Below, piece after piece: positions 25,201 to 38,319 of a stretch of 64,000 nt of DNA. The position numbers and the translations under genes are program-made. The notes under the pieces are model-generated. The model worked only from the letters and a program-made list of their open reading frames with translations. It did not search any database and was not told the origin of the DNA. The DNA is from Phallus indusiatus (taxonomy: Eukaryota; Basidiomycota; Agaricomycetes; Phallales; Phallaceae): the NCBI GenBank assembly GCA_027605045.1, contig JAQFWX010000056.1:1-64000 (forward strand), read 5' to 3'. Each line of letters begins with the position of its first letter. Positions within the stretch are counted from its first letter, which is position 1.

Positions 25201-26431
25201 TCAAGATTCGGTTATACTTATTTGCCAGAACCATCACTTTGATGAAGGAATAGAAAATTAGCTACCAATTCACGTCGTGGAATCTTTGAACTTATCAAAA
25301 TTTGGATCCTTTGCCTTTCGTGGCTTAGATACGGTGATAATCAATGGCACTCAAGAGTTCCGCTGGAGACAGTGCAATACCCAGGAACGTGATGTATATA
25401 TAACTCATTTACTCACGTGCTTACCATTATTATGATATCAAAACTGCTATTGTAGTGATAAATCTGATACGGTTTGGAAGTTCCGGCGTCTATTAGTATT
25501 TTGTTTGCCAATGTATATGCTCATTGCTCACTTCTTATGGTACAGCCGAAAAGATACTCTTCGAGTTATATTTATACATAGAAGGGTCAAAACGAATAAC
25601 TATCAACAAGGATATGTACAGCATTGTGTTTCATCCGAGTTTGGTATCAGATCCTAAATAATTAGGAACCATTCGTTTTTGGAAAAAGCAAATCCCCGAG
25701 AATTTTGAAAGTAGACAAATTTGAATTAATCAATGAGCAGATAGAGAGGCATGTAAGTCACTCCGATGTCAGCGGAACATAATCTTGATTCATACACTTA
25801 CACGAAACCTGAATTCTCAATTCACTCCTAGGGCTATACCGTCGAAACCAATCTCACCCCCAGTATCCAAGCGAACGTTATATAAGGCCGGTCTCCAAAT
25901 TTATTTTCGGTCATTTACGTATTGGCGAAAATCGAGGCCGACTATCCGGCTGAATATCGCGATGAAACCCCAACCGGTTAATCAATGCTAAATGAGCAAT
26001 AATTCCCGTGAGATCACTCTTAATTATGGAGTATATGTAAATTATACTTACGCGGTACATGTATTGAGTGCTAATACCGGTACCGGTTACCATGGTTTTT
26101 ATTGTACATATACTTTAAGACGAGTCACCATGTAGTCGGTTAAAAATTGCAAATGAGAGACAGAATAGCAATGTTTCCATTTTCAAATCAAATCCTGTAC
26201 CATTATTTGGGTTCTCAACTGTAGTTATGTGTAAGAAATCTTCTTTAATTCCCTAAAATCGGTAGTTATCGGCAGTCATAGAATTTTTAAAGATATGCAG
26301 AACAACAAAACGTGAATAATATAAAATTTAGTGTTGAATATATCAATATAAAGGTTGCGTGGCCGGCCCCGGTCCTGCATTTGTCCAATCCTAGGATCTC
26401 TAGGTCCGGACACGTACAGGTAACAGGAGAA
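21026..26431. other. Long non-coding interval
   Basis: I find no gene I can support in these 5.4 kb. A TATATAAA at 21768-21775 precedes a 22-codon open frame at 21840-21908, which I do not call. A (GAA)n microsatellite lies at about 22258-22291. Other open frames are short, lack motifs and do not splice into anything recognisable. Confidence 0.5.
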
Positions 26432-28674
26432 CTAGTATGGTGTAAAATGAATGAGATTGGGGACCTCTGATTGGATGGGCTTCAAGAAAAACCAAATAAG
26501 AAAACATTAGCTCGGACTATACCATCAGAGAAAAAAGAAACACACGTTGCGATATATCCCCGCTATCTTCATTTTTATTAACGATTTAACCATAACCATA
26601 CGCCTTTGAGGATTCAACCAACAATCCCATAGTCGGGTGTTACGCGGGACACGGACAGACAAAGCCTCTTTGACAATTGACCATCCCTTTCCGTTATAAT
26701 GTAACCCAAGCGTGCGAATTAGATACTGGAGATGACAATGTATCATGGAATGGTAGCTTCTCCTGTATGCATCCTCGACATCGTTTATAAGAATAGAATG
26801 TCCAGGTAAAGTATCGATTTTTATGCCTGTCGTTTCGTACAAGATCTGAGGATGAATGCGTAGGCCCTCAAAATCTCGGTAGACAAATCCTTTCAGTTCA
26901 CCAGTTCGTTGATCAAAACGGACTAATGTGTTTTGACCGTGAGCTTCGAAGGCTACGCAGTTGATGAGGAGGGGTGGTAAGAAAGCGTCGAAGAGGAGGT
27001 TTACATATCTGAATTATGAATAAAAGTAAGGATAAATGTAGGTTGCTTCATAATATCGTCTAACGTACTTTTTCAAAAATGCGAGTCGCTTGGTCTCATC
27101 GTCCAGCCCCAAAGCAGTAATGACAACAGGAACACCATCACTCTGATCAAAGTATGCAGACTCAAACAAGACAGCAGCACAAACAACCTTTTCGCCTCGT
27201 TCCTTTCCGTTATAAGTTATCCTCACAATACCTGCGCAGTGCTCGGAAACTTCCAGATCTTTGTGTTTATAAAATGCACTTGCAACTTCGGGTTCCATGA
27301 TCAAAATGTTTGTATCAATAGCGAGTCGTGGAAGTATATCGCGACTGAATTTGGGAGAGAAGTATGGTATGTGAGGTGCGATGATTCTAGGAGCTGATGA
27401 TATTTCGACACCGATGGCTGTTTTGAGGGTCAAGTTCTCGGTGGAGGGTAAAATCAACGTGCTAGTGTCACTTTTATCAAAGCTGTAAGGTGAGACCTTG
27501 CATAAGCGACATACCGTATACTTGTCTGAGCCACGGTGGTTACGAAATACTTTTCCGGTAGCACCACAACATCTGGAAACCGCGAGATAATATTCGGAAT
27601 TTGAATTTCATGAATAGGGAATAGAACATGATCATGAAAGTTTTCTATTACCCGACCGGCATTTAGCTGTGCAGACTCTCGGAGGAACCATAACAATTTT
27701 TCAAATTCTCCTTGAATTAAAAGGGAGCCGCGCGGAATCCAGACAAAACGAAGGCGGGGATTGTAGTAATCATACTCGCCTGGTGCTATATCAGATAGAG
27801 GAGGAATGGTTCGGCGTGCTCGATGCATCTGTGTACATCTTAGTTTTTTTTCAGTGTTCGCGAGGAGGAAGGTGCTGACACTCACGGGATGTGTCGGGTG
27901 GCCTTCAACAATGGCTTGTTCCCATTCTATGCTGGTAGATTTAAAAGTAGGTCGACCTAGGCGGAGTTGTTCGTACGATATCTCTGTAAACAAAATTTTG
28001 GTTTAAGAAACATCATGCAGGACATTGGTTGTACACGTACTTTGCCAGGCTACAGAACTTTGCAGCTCTTCGGCAATAGTAGTTCGACGATTACTGTCCA
28101 GTTTAATGCTGTTGCAAAATTTGTTCCATATATGTAACGGATCCAATGGACAGTTAAATATGTGTGGTGAGATGTCTCGAAACTCCTTTGGTAGACTTGA
28201 CAAAAGTAAGCCCAGAAAATCGTCAGCCTATAGGGCATGAATGAGCTCGTAAGAAAATGATTTAAAACGCCTTACCAAAACCTTGGGTTGAGGCAAGGTG
28301 GGATGTTCGTCCCGAATTTCGTATACCCATGGAAACATATCTGACGGATCAAGTAATCCGATCCCGCCTTGCAAAATATTATCACTCGAGTGCTTGAGAA
28401 CAGGAGGAGAACGTAAAGCCACAAAGAGAAAAATATCAGATGGATAGTAGGGAGCTCCTACAGGTCTAGGGACGCCTAATTCGCTTTCTTTCTTGGATAA
28501 AATAACGCAAGTACCACATATTTTTGAGGCAGGTCCAGGCTTAAAGTTGAGGTTACGATTAGCGGGAACAAAAATCGCATCAAGCAGCGATTCAGTCACA
28601 AGACATGATAAAAGGCGAGATAAGACTGCAAATGCCGCGCGATCTGGTGTCGAAAGAGAACCTAACACATACAT
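26432..28674 (-). CDS. NIS siderophore synthetase, IucA/IucC family
   Basis: NRPS-independent siderophore synthetases condense citrate-type carboxylates with amines or alcohols by ATP-dependent adenylation. Seven exons on the minus strand (28674-28276, 28227-28041, 27983-27886, 27828-27515, 27482-27069, 27008-26546, 26479-26432) give about 640 residues, the usual family size. Family marks are SRLLSCLVTESLL near the N-terminus, EGHPTHP (about residues 221-227), AQTSIR (about 328-333), AFEAHGQN (about 489-496) followed by YRDFEG, GHSILIND, and a terminal EVPNLI. The His of EAHGQN and the Asp of RDFEG belong to the nucleotide-binding site in characterised members. The start at 28674 (MYVLGSLSTPDR) is preferred over ATG 28803, whose extension looks non-homologous. 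Intron 4 would be only 32 nt. The Lys expected after GHPxHP in bacterial members is not seen. No transporter or reductase gene adjoins it. Confidence 0.9.
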
Positions 28675-31600
28675 TTGGATGTAAGTAACGAATACCGTTG
28701 TTGACAGTATAATATATAACTCGACTAGGCAAATTAACTGGACGCAATAGGACCGACAAAAGTCTATGCTGATTCCCATGTCTCGCTGCGCAATGTCAAT
28801 CATTGATTTTAATCCACGTCGATAACGACATTGACGAACGTTCTTGTCAATACTCTTTGCCTGTCAATCACGAAGCTCCATCCACCAGTTTCCATGAGAA
28901 ATGCGATGATATGATAGGTGTCTTGGTAAGGATGATTGTCATTTCAGGTGCCTCCATAAAGCTAAATTTCTTCCCAGATCGGAAAGAATAATGTCCCTTC
29001 ATAAGAATAATAGCACATTGGAGAAATGCTCTTCATTCATTATGAGACGAAACAGAAGCGATTTGATGAAAAACGCGAAGAGAAGAAGCTCGTGCATGAT
29101 GGTAAGAGCCTCCGATTATAAGGCTCGGCATTTCGCGAGTTGTTACGCGTTATAAGGCTTGGCGGAAGTTGCCGGTGCTTTCTATTGACCTTTGCTATTG
29201 ACCATAGCATCGTTAGCTGAAATTTGGTTTTACGAACTTGGTAAGTATAAGAGTCTAAATATCACTCGACAACTTTATCTCATAAGACATGATGTGATCA
29301 AAAAAATTGATAAAATTGGAAAGCGAAGCAAGACTTTTCATCGTCGTACATCCTTTTCAAGAAACTCTCTTCGACCCTCACATGCAATGCTAAGCGAAAT
29401 AACAATGAAACCACATTCAGAACTCAATCCGAGAATGAAATTTTTGAGGTGTAAGGAACGGTCCATCAGGATTAATTCAGTACATTGGTCTCGCCGTCTA
29501 CTCACCAACAACTTTTATTATACTCCCAGAATCTCATGTGCCATTCTCTTTATTTCGACATTATTCATCGATAATGGCTCAAGTACTGATCATCGAATCA
29601 CATACTTTTGAACACTGAGTGCGAGATAATTCACACCACGAAACCATGATCAGCCCTGGGTCTAGATCTTTTCATTGGGTTCAATATTTCTCATGCATAT
29701 CTCGGGAATTCTTTGTCGCCGTCCATGATTGGACTTCTTAAGCTGAAGCCAGCCACAGAATTCCAAAGCCATTCAGAAAATGATATGCCCAAGATAGACA
29801 AAGAAACGAAGTAAGGAGGTGGAAATAAAGAACGAGTGGATTCATCTGCAGCTATGCTTTATTTCTTTTCTTGTTGAACTTCGCTCGTTGTTCCATCCAT
29901 AATCTGCTATTACTTTCTGACAAATAAACAGACTGCGTCCGACATGGTGGATCAATCACTCAGTAATAAACTGATATTCCATGGAGGGTGTGCACTTTGA
30001 GCAATTGGCTGCTAGGATATGGTGCACACTGCTCTTATACGTTTGCTTTAAATTGTCGTGTTGATCGAGGATGATCTCCAACTACAATCAAATAGCGCCA
30101 CTGGCATCTGGCAGTCGAAGACGTCGAGAACTCAAGCACGTCATTATCGCACGATTAACCCACTTTAAAGTGATGATCTGAACAAGAAAAGGCTTTAAGC
30201 GCAGTAATGATATATCATAACCAGTCAAATATATATGCTTTCATAATTGCAGCCCATCATTGTTATTGTTTCAATAGTATTACCAGATTCTCGTGCGTCA
30301 ATTTGTGGTGGCATGGCCCGGGCTTGTTCCATGTCGGTCATACATACATCAATCATAAATCATTGATATTGCTGATATTCGATCTTCATCTGTTGAAAAT
30401 CATCAGAAGATTTTAACCGCTAAGGTCTATTTGTAGAAAGATTTGTTTTGAACGAGGAATCAATTCCATCTCAAAACTATATTTGGTTAACTGGCACTCG
30501 GATCTTTGGGTTACATAAATATGCGCTTTTCAAATTGGAAACTGGAAACTCAAGTGCGCGTGAGATGCGTGTGAAGGACTTACAATATAACATCGTCCTT
30601 ATGATATATGCTCGAAACAATAAAGGTAATCTTATAGTGTATCCACTCATTGGCCCCGCCGCCGGACACCGGTGTTCACAGACAGAGTTTTATGAGCGCT
30701 AGCGCTCACTAACTTCGCGGACGTCCTCCTCATCCACATTAGAATCCACACCACATCGCTGTATAAAGCTTGTTCGAACATTGGTTACATGTCCAAAGTA
30801 AGCTTTCTTGCGCCAGAATTCAACACATGATCTCAACTCCTCTCTGCTTCTTAACTAGATCTCAATTTCCCACTGCACTTCGCTAACAAAAAGCTAAAGC
30901 CTGAGGCTATAGTTGACACCAGTCTAGGATATATCATCTTGCCTCTTGAATCGGAAGGGTTTCCCAGAGGCGGAGTCACGGCAAACCACGCGGTCGTGAA
31001 TACGATCGTTAGTTGACTGATCTTGCCAGTCCAGTACAATCGCGAACTGAGGTCAACGTCTCATTGCTCCTAAGCCCGAAAGTAAATCGGTGAATCTGGT
31101 CTATAAATGACACACCAATGGCTTGCACTAGCTATTCTTGAAGTGACGTTCAGATGTGTCTTAGTCAAAAGTCAGAACATGCAGCGTCTTCGAGTCCCAC
31201 AGGCCGTTTTGGTGTACTATAGCTAACATCCACCCGCTACTATACTTTTCTTCCGTCGACTTCTTGGTTAGTTTTGGCAGTTGCTTCTTCTAAGAGACGT
31301 CAATATACTGCTTCCTTATGAACTGGATCAGGATGCACCGTTTGACTGGACAAAATCTGGGTCGGTGGACACGGCGACGGGTGTCCCGGGCTGGTCGCTA
31401 TGCCAGCGTTGTTGCTTTCTTGCAGTCTATTGATTACTTAGTACCGAGGTATATTCAGTAATAATCATTTCCAGTATGTTTCTTTCATGCATATATGTTA
31501 CGTACGTGGACAAATATCACAAAATACTGCTACGGAGGAAGCCGAGAGCCATTGCTGAACCCATTTCATTTTGCACTACTTTTCGCAATCCTCGTGACCT

Positions 31601-32283
31601 CAATCAAACCCCATTAAGAATGTGATATGGCAAATATATAATATAAGGTAAAATATATCCGTAATTCTATCTGTCTAATTGAGAGTGTTACATTCCATTC
31701 GTAAGTATGGATTACGTTCGTCTGCCAGGAGAAAAGAGGTGTCATGATCATGATCACAAACAAAAGTATGGTGAACTCGCAAAAGTTCATGAAAGATGTC
31801 CTTGTAGATCCTTTTGCATTTCGCACGCCGCACGAAATCAAAAGAAAGAGAGAACCCGAGAGGAGCTGGAACCCTCTAGGCGAGCGAGCAGAGTAGAACA
31901 AAGCGTGGGGGTTGTTATCGATATTCGTATTGTACAATAAGAATAGGATGGATTAGACCTGAGAGTTTGTTTTTTCGTCGTTCGGTTCGTTTAGAAGTTC
32001 GTAGTTTGAATTTTTTTGGCATTACGTATTACAAGATCCAAGATCCGTAGAACATCAGCGGACGGGAGGAGGAGGGATGCATATTGCATAGAGGATAAAG
32101 TATAAAGGAGGTGGGAGGGGGAGAGAGAGGGACAAGAAGCTTTTTTTCGCATCGTTGTCAGTTGTCATTATCGAAAGACAAATGCAAATTGAGACGAAGA
32201 TTGAGTAGTGTGGTGGGTATGATGAATGGATATGGGTATAAATTTCTTCATGCGTTGAAGCACCGTTAATGAACGCTCAGCGT
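28675..32283. other. Intergenic region upstream of the siderophore gene
   Basis: This holds the presumed promoter of the siderophore gene, then about 3 kb without a gene I can support. An open frame at 29192-29611 (139 codons) begins with TTG and has no motif; one at 30448-30702 is also unremarkable. From 31960 to 32283 the sequence is purine-rich, probably 3' untranslated sequence of the minus-strand gene that follows. Confidence 0.45.
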
Positions 32284-33198
32284 TCAATGACGGCTCAGCA
32301 CGGGAAGAGGAACGTATAGCCTACAGGGCGCGAACGTCCCCGACGATGAGGTCGAGGCTGATGAGAACGACGAGCGTGGGCTTACAGTGTTACTGGTGTG
32401 CTTGGTGCGCTTGCGCGGGGGTGAAGGAGGGGGTGTGAGATCATCTACTGGGTGCCAGCTGAATCCGTAGCTGTACCCTTTCGAAGCCTTGGAAGAAGTG
32501 ACCGAAGGCTCTGGACTCGGGGGCGATCGCTTCGCTGCTTTGAATGCAGCTTTAGCTTTGGGGACTATTTCTGTAGGAATGATAATATTGAGTCCCTGCT
32601 TTTCCCTGCGCGGGTGCCGAGCAGCAGATTTATGTGAGTGTGGACTAGGTGGTGTGTAGGTGTCGACCTTGACGTGTCTACGACGAGATGATGATGGTGA
32701 TGACGATGATGATGATGTCGACGACGACGACGAAAGTGAGACTATTGCTGTTGTGGACGAAGCTGGTGATGGTGGTGTTGGGAGCGGGAGGGGGAGACGC
32801 GAAGTAGAGGAAGGTGGGGTGTACGTGTGATATCATCTAACTTGTACAGGCGTTCCTCTGTATAAAGTACGGCTCTCTCTCTCGAGCTCAGGTTCGTAGT
32901 CATATTCGAAGCCGAGTCCTTGCTCTTGGTGATAATATGTGTCATAAGGAGGCGGCGGAACATCATCGTCCTCGTCAACCGGGAGAGGAACGAATCTCAT
33001 TCTGGGAGCATGAAGAATTGCTGGAGAATAATCGTAGTTATAATAGCTTGACGACTGAGAAGTCGAGCTATACATAGGCGGTGGGAGGTCGTGGACGTCT
33101 TCAAAGTCGTCCGTAAGGCTAATGATAGCCGTGGTGGAAAGAGTTGGTGAAAGACTGAGGGTTGATGGGGAAGGCGACGAGGTGGTGTTGAAAACCAT
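32284..33198 (-). CDS. Ser/Pro-rich protein with PR-x-PLP core, family member 4
   Basis: I do not recognise this protein. ATG 33198 begins a frame rich in Ser, Thr, Tyr and acidic residues. It carries the core ILHAPRMRFVPLPVDEDDD at about residues 75-93, then PPPPYDTYY and an acidic tail. The first frame stops shortly after 32833. A second open frame (32762-32284) in another phase encodes a poly-Ser tract, DTYTPPSPHSH, a basic Lys/Ala stretch near KAKAAFKAAKR, and LTPPPSPPRKR. A 108-nt intron (32763-32870, GTACTT donor, ACCAG acceptor) joins the two in frame, giving about 268 residues; the donor choice is tentative. The C-terminus may instead be changed by a GTAAGC donor near 32385. TATATAAA lies on the minus strand at 33248-33255, about 50 bp upstream of the ATG. 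Confidence 0.62.
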
Positions 33199-33247
33199 AG
33201 TAACTTCTTGGGGTGAAGTGAAAGATGAAAATAGAGTATTCGTTGGG

Positions 33248-33255
33248 TTTATATA
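33248..33255 (-). promoter_or_regulatory. TATA box of family member 4
   Basis: A TATATAAA element read on the minus strand, about 50 bp before ATG 33198. Further upstream, at 33680-33697, lies a compound TGTCACCGGTGTCAC site resembling those upstream of members 2 and 3. Confidence 0.55.
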
Positions 33256-36200
33256 TCCGAGATTGGATGCGAACAAGGCGTTGCGAAGCAGTGGTAGTGG
33301 ATCAGATATCTTTTCTAGGCGGGAGAAACGCGAATCAGATTGCTATCCGTCAAGTAGATTGGGACCGGTAGCTTCTACCTTTCAGTTGCTATGAACCTGT
33401 AGTTGCTAGTTGGTGGCTGTTGCTGGGATGACTGTCGGTTGCTATGTTCGTTGAAGGAGTATAGAACCAATCGGGATGCGGACTCGGGGGAGAAAAGTGA
33501 TGTTTGGCTGCTGAGTATTGCTAGGAATTGGAGTTGCTTGATGATACGAGATAGATACGCAGTGAAGTGAAGGAAAGAAAGAGAATGGGACAGGGTGTAT
33601 ATATACACATCATCATGGTAGCACGACACGGTTGACTGAGCTTGAGCTGACATGAGATTGTGCAAGCGTGACATTGACTGCTGTCACCGGTGTCACCACT
33701 CCGGCACAGCGGCAAAGTCCGATTGGGCTGTGATACAAGATACGGCCCCTCAACCCAGCTCTTGGACTAAAACCACCGTTTAAAATCGGCGAAGGAATCA
33801 ACACGTAACACGCATTTTAAACGTGTCGTCTCTTTTTCTCTCTCTCTTTCAATCTCTCTAAGAGTTCCCTGATCCTTTGATGGATGTGTATTTTAGATTC
33901 TAGATCCAAAGATTTATCGAATCGCATACTCCGTTATCAATAATTATATTATTATTTTGATTTTCTTGTCCGGCTTTAGTCTCGTCCCTGCCAAACTAGC
34001 GATTGTTTTCGACTTCGAACTCGCACTTGGCTCGAGTTTCCCGTGCCGGTTACGATCCATGATATCATCCACTTGGTATGCCACTGTATTATCGACATGG
34101 CACGTTTCCATTTGCACATCCATTTACATTACTATCTCGCGCGCGCGCATTCGTCAACAACTCCTCTTTGCAAGCTTTTTTGCATGCCTTGCTTTTTTTT
34201 CAAAGTGCTGCGCAGTCGTCAACTGCGGATCCCCGACGGGAACTTTAACTTCCTGGGCTATAGTATCTGTCTTCTTTTTTTTTTTTTTAATTTCCGGATG
34301 CTACTGGAGCTGGGCTTCAGAGCAATGTATACATACGTACGGCGGACAGCTCAACGCTCTACGTTACAGCTGGACGTTTGGACGTTAGACGCAACGCAAA
34401 CCAGCCACTACTTGGTGTCAATATTTATCTCAAACCCCGGTCCCCGAGCCTTCCAAGTTCTCAAAATTATTATCATTCTATACATTTGTAAAATTGCACT
34501 TGGCATATTTGCTTTATTTTTAAACAATATAAATTCATTCTTTCTAGTAAATGACCTGCAACCCTCGAATTCTGGCGCCGTACGACGCGTATCACAGTAG
34601 TATGGGTACCGAACTCAGATCCTCTGCAACTACCAATTGAGTGCATCACAACACGAGGCCAGATGCGAGGCCTCCTCAACATTGACAGGCTTTCATAGAG
34701 CCAGCCTCGGTTAGTCGCATATCAAATAAACCATTAATTATCACCATCGCCATCTTTTTCCCTCTCTCTCATTATCAACGATGAACTCCTTCTCTCCTTC
34801 GATAATAAATAAGAAAATACATTCTTCATCACATCAATCCCGACTATATCACTCATAAATACATACATATTACTAGTCCGGCGAAGGGTTCTCAAAGGCG
34901 GTTTAGTAATTCACGTCGGTCACCGTTCTGTCTTCTCCCGCTGGCTTCCTCTGAAACCCGGACTCACCTAATATCCGTTCCTTCCTCCTTCCCCCCCAAA
35001 AAATATTGGAATTTCTCTCCGTCCGCCCGCTTAATTCACCTTACTTGGCATCCGTCTATTGTCTCATTTTGATTAGTCCCCCGATCCTTTTACGTACTTT
35101 GACCCGCCCGCCCCGTCAGTCAAATCAACCATTTACGACCCCAAATTATCAAGCCATACTACACATAATAATACGTGTGTACGATTTATAGTCCAGCTAC
35201 ACGCCAGTTCCGTTTATCACGGCATCAACTCACATACCATCATCCATACATATTGTATGTACCGTCCATTTGCAAAATGGCGAACCTTTTTTTTGCAAGC
35301 AAGTTTCCATTCCACTATTTGAGTTTTGAGTTTGAGTTTGATTCGTCGAGGAACACACTCGCCATCCTGGTAGAAAGCTTTAGCGAACATTTACTATCAC
35401 CATCTTCGAGAGTAGCATTAAATGTTCAATTTCCCTTGTCTTTCTTCTTCTTCTTGATTAGCGATGTCGAGTCTCAATAATGCCTCAGGTCCGCTACCGG
35501 ACGTGATCGGGGACAAAGTCGAACATTGATGAGTGGTGGCCATGAGTAAATAGCCACCAATTGTCAAAGACTAGTGAACTTACTTGCACGAGGCGCGGCT
35601 AGCGGCCATGGCAGAAGAAGGGTGAAAAAGGGTGAAGCAAAGTGAGTTATATGAAGTACAAATTGGTTTTAAAGTGAAGACTGAAATGTGCGTGGCTTTT
35701 GCGAGGAATTGTGATGTCGAGACAATGTCAACTCTTAGGCCTGTGCGGCGGCAACGCGTTGAGGTACACCGTAAACGAGGCCGACGGGCGCTTACCCTTG
35801 TCGGCGTCGGCCGTCGGGCCAAAAAATTTCTGACTCAGCGCCGACGCTGGAAAACTGCGTCCTCGCTAAACCTGAAATAAGCGTTTTCCATACTAAATTC
35901 CAAGGTAGTCATCCAAGAGGAAATACTAAAACCGAAGAAGAAAATCAAAGAGGTCCATTCCATCTAATCAAAAAATTCCCTAATCACTATCACTCATCCA
36001 CGCAAGCGCAGTATCACAATCAAAGTTATCATTATCATTATCACATTGACACGTACCACAAATCACTGCGTTCCTGGCTCAAGCTCAAGGATCTCCTATG
36101 TCAATTAGTCTGGTTATCACATCTGTTCCGATATTTCAACTTGATCGGGTGAAAAAGACGAAGCGGCACAGGAGAGGAAGATTTTCTACAGGCTCACTTC

Positions 36201-36539
36201 TCGGATTGGTAACGCGTTCCGAAGCTCTCAAAGAAAATAGTCAATGTTCTCTACTCAAAAATTTTGTTTGGCTTTTGAGCTCAAGATCCGAGACTAACTC
36301 CCGAAGGCCAATAGTTTATGGTTCCGCACTTGACCTTGAAGCTTGGACCTATGACTATTGAGACAATGGAACTCGAAGCTTACTGGCGGCGCACGGACCG
36401 TGGTCCATGGCACAAACGCGATTCCGACTTAGTTTCACCAAAAATGGGATTATAACATTACCTGCACACTTCTTCTGCTCATTGCTCTATTCTCTTCGTC
36501 TTCCTTTCCTTTTCCTCGTCCTCGCATGACGACTGTGAC
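33256..36539. other. Intergenic region
   Basis: No gene I can support. The first 600 bp include the upstream region of family member 4. Open frames such as 34043-34600 (185 codons) and 35632-35880 overlap pyrimidine-rich or simple sequence and show no domain or splice signature. Confidence 0.45.
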
Positions 36540-37400
36540 CTTCTCGCTTGAAAAAAGGCCGGTACCGAGAGCAATCGGACACGAGGCCGCCCTGGCCCAC
36601 TTCACCTGTGCGTGGCAGTCCACACACAATATACAGTTGCAGTGAAAAGCTGTTCGTAGGAACCTTTTCTTTTTTTCCCCAGCGAGGGAAGTAAGTCTCA
36701 GGCCAGTATGATGATGATGATGATGAGTAATCCATATTGTGTCTAATCTGGATGATTGGCCTGATTCTTTCGGATTATCTTTTGGCTCTCACCTTCCTTT
36801 ACAGTGTCATGGGATCACTGATTTGAACGTCTGAAGAACCGCATTCGGTGCTGTTGCTATACTGGTAGTGCCACATAGAAGCCCTTAAGACCTGAGCGAA
36901 TTCCATTGGGCGGGCGGGCTATCCATTAAAGGGAATGATAAAGAGGTAAGTAAATATAGCTCAATATTTCTTCTCTTTTCTGCTCTTCTTTTGTTTCCAT
37001 CGCTTATAAGATTCAGACTCAGGAATTTTTCCACCGACGAAGCAGCAGCAGAGCCATAAAGCTCGGAGTCTATAAAGAGAGCGTGTGAGAAAAGCTATCA
37101 AGGAGCCTCATACATACCACGAGGTCAGATGCGCGCACGCCATATCATTGAAAAAAACCAAGATTGCGAGATTATCTTAAGCTTGTGGTTTACTGGATGA
37201 GCCATTTGTGAGCGCGCATGGGCCAACATACAGACCATGGACACGGGGCCCCGCTAGGGCACCTCACATCCCGCGATCTTTAATATTCAATTGCTGTTCC
37301 ACATGTTGGCCATGGCTCTGATCTTTGTCTATCGCGTCATGGTTTTTTTTTTCTTGCTAAGGCCTGCAGTGTAGGGTTCAAGCCCAGCGATCAACGATCG
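36540..37400 (+). repeat. Older local duplication, first copy
   Basis: This segment has clear but patchy similarity to 38320-39010. Shared anchors are CAATCGGACACG, TCTAATCTGG, TTTTCCACCGACGAAGCA, CACGGGGCCCCGCT and GTCTATCGC, in the same order. It is more diverged than the 7.9-kb duplication. A short minus-strand frame starting MDYSSSSSSYWPE at 36735 lies here, but it is not kept in the second copy and I do not call it a gene. Confidence 0.65.
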
Positions 37401-38319
37401 TAAGTCTCGCAATGTTATGTATGAACAGGACTCAGCCTGAACTGATTGTTACACTAGCACGCCAATAGGTTATGTTTTGCAGCCATATGTTTATCGCTTT
37501 CCCCTTTCATTTCTCTTTTTGTGTTTCATTTTACTATTCAGGCATACACTCCCGATTGCAAACGTCTATTAATACCTTCATGAGACCACCTGGTCTGCAC
37601 GTGAACGTTGAAAGTTGAAGTGATCAAAGTTCTCTGATAAAGCTGATCAGCTAGTTGCTAGATTAGATTGCAATAGCTTTCTGTGGACATTCCATGAATT
37701 CGAACCATTTAACTCTGCAACGGCGAATGACTCATCTAGGGTGGGTACCTTCAATTACGAATTGACACGTGTGCACAGTCTCTCTTGTACCATTTGCTGA
37801 TAACGTTTCCTTGAAGGAGATCTCTCAAACCTGTTGCCCAGCTGACTGCGACTCGACGTTAAACGATCAGTCTGCAGAGTATTATCACTCGTTTTTCAAC
37901 CCAAGGATCATCTGATCAATTCCCATATCGATGCAGCTATGCACAATAACAGGGCCATAATACCGGATTTGGCATAGCCACTTCAAGAGCTTGAATGTAA
38001 GAATCTGAAATTTTCTCGAGCGAATGACCATTTCATTGACCGTCTCACGATAGAACTATTTCTACATACTTCTTTCATAAAGGCCTTGTACGAAGCATTG
38101 ATAAAGGCATTATGCGAACTTCAACTTCAGACAGCATTCGCGACGGTAGACGCGCGATTCGAACGCGGTATTGTCCCTGGCACTGGCAGATTGCAATTCT
38201 CGAGCTCTTCATTTACCGAAAAGGCTAAAGACAATACCTAAGATCAAACCACTGCTTCTTCTCTCGTATGTTTTCCTCTTCCTGAACTTATTCCCATGAT
38301 ATTATGATGCTATTGTTCG
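37401..38319. other. Sequence between the two copies of the older duplication
   Basis: I see no coding signal or repeat here beyond short palindromes. Confidence 0.4.

Noticed and set aside
29192..29611. 139-codon plus-strand open frame
   Set aside because: It begins with TTG, not ATG, and shows no recognisable motif.
34043..34600. 185-codon plus-strand open frame, hydrophobic
   Set aside because: It overlaps poly-T and pyrimidine-rich DNA, overlaps another frame at 33957-34388, and has no family signature; hydrophobicity follows from T-rich codons.
36487..36735. Ser-rich minus-strand frame starting MDYSSSSSSYWPE as a further family member
   Set aside because: It lacks the PR-x-PLP core, the Ser run comes from a TCA microsatellite, and the frame is not kept in the duplicated copy near 38.3 kb.
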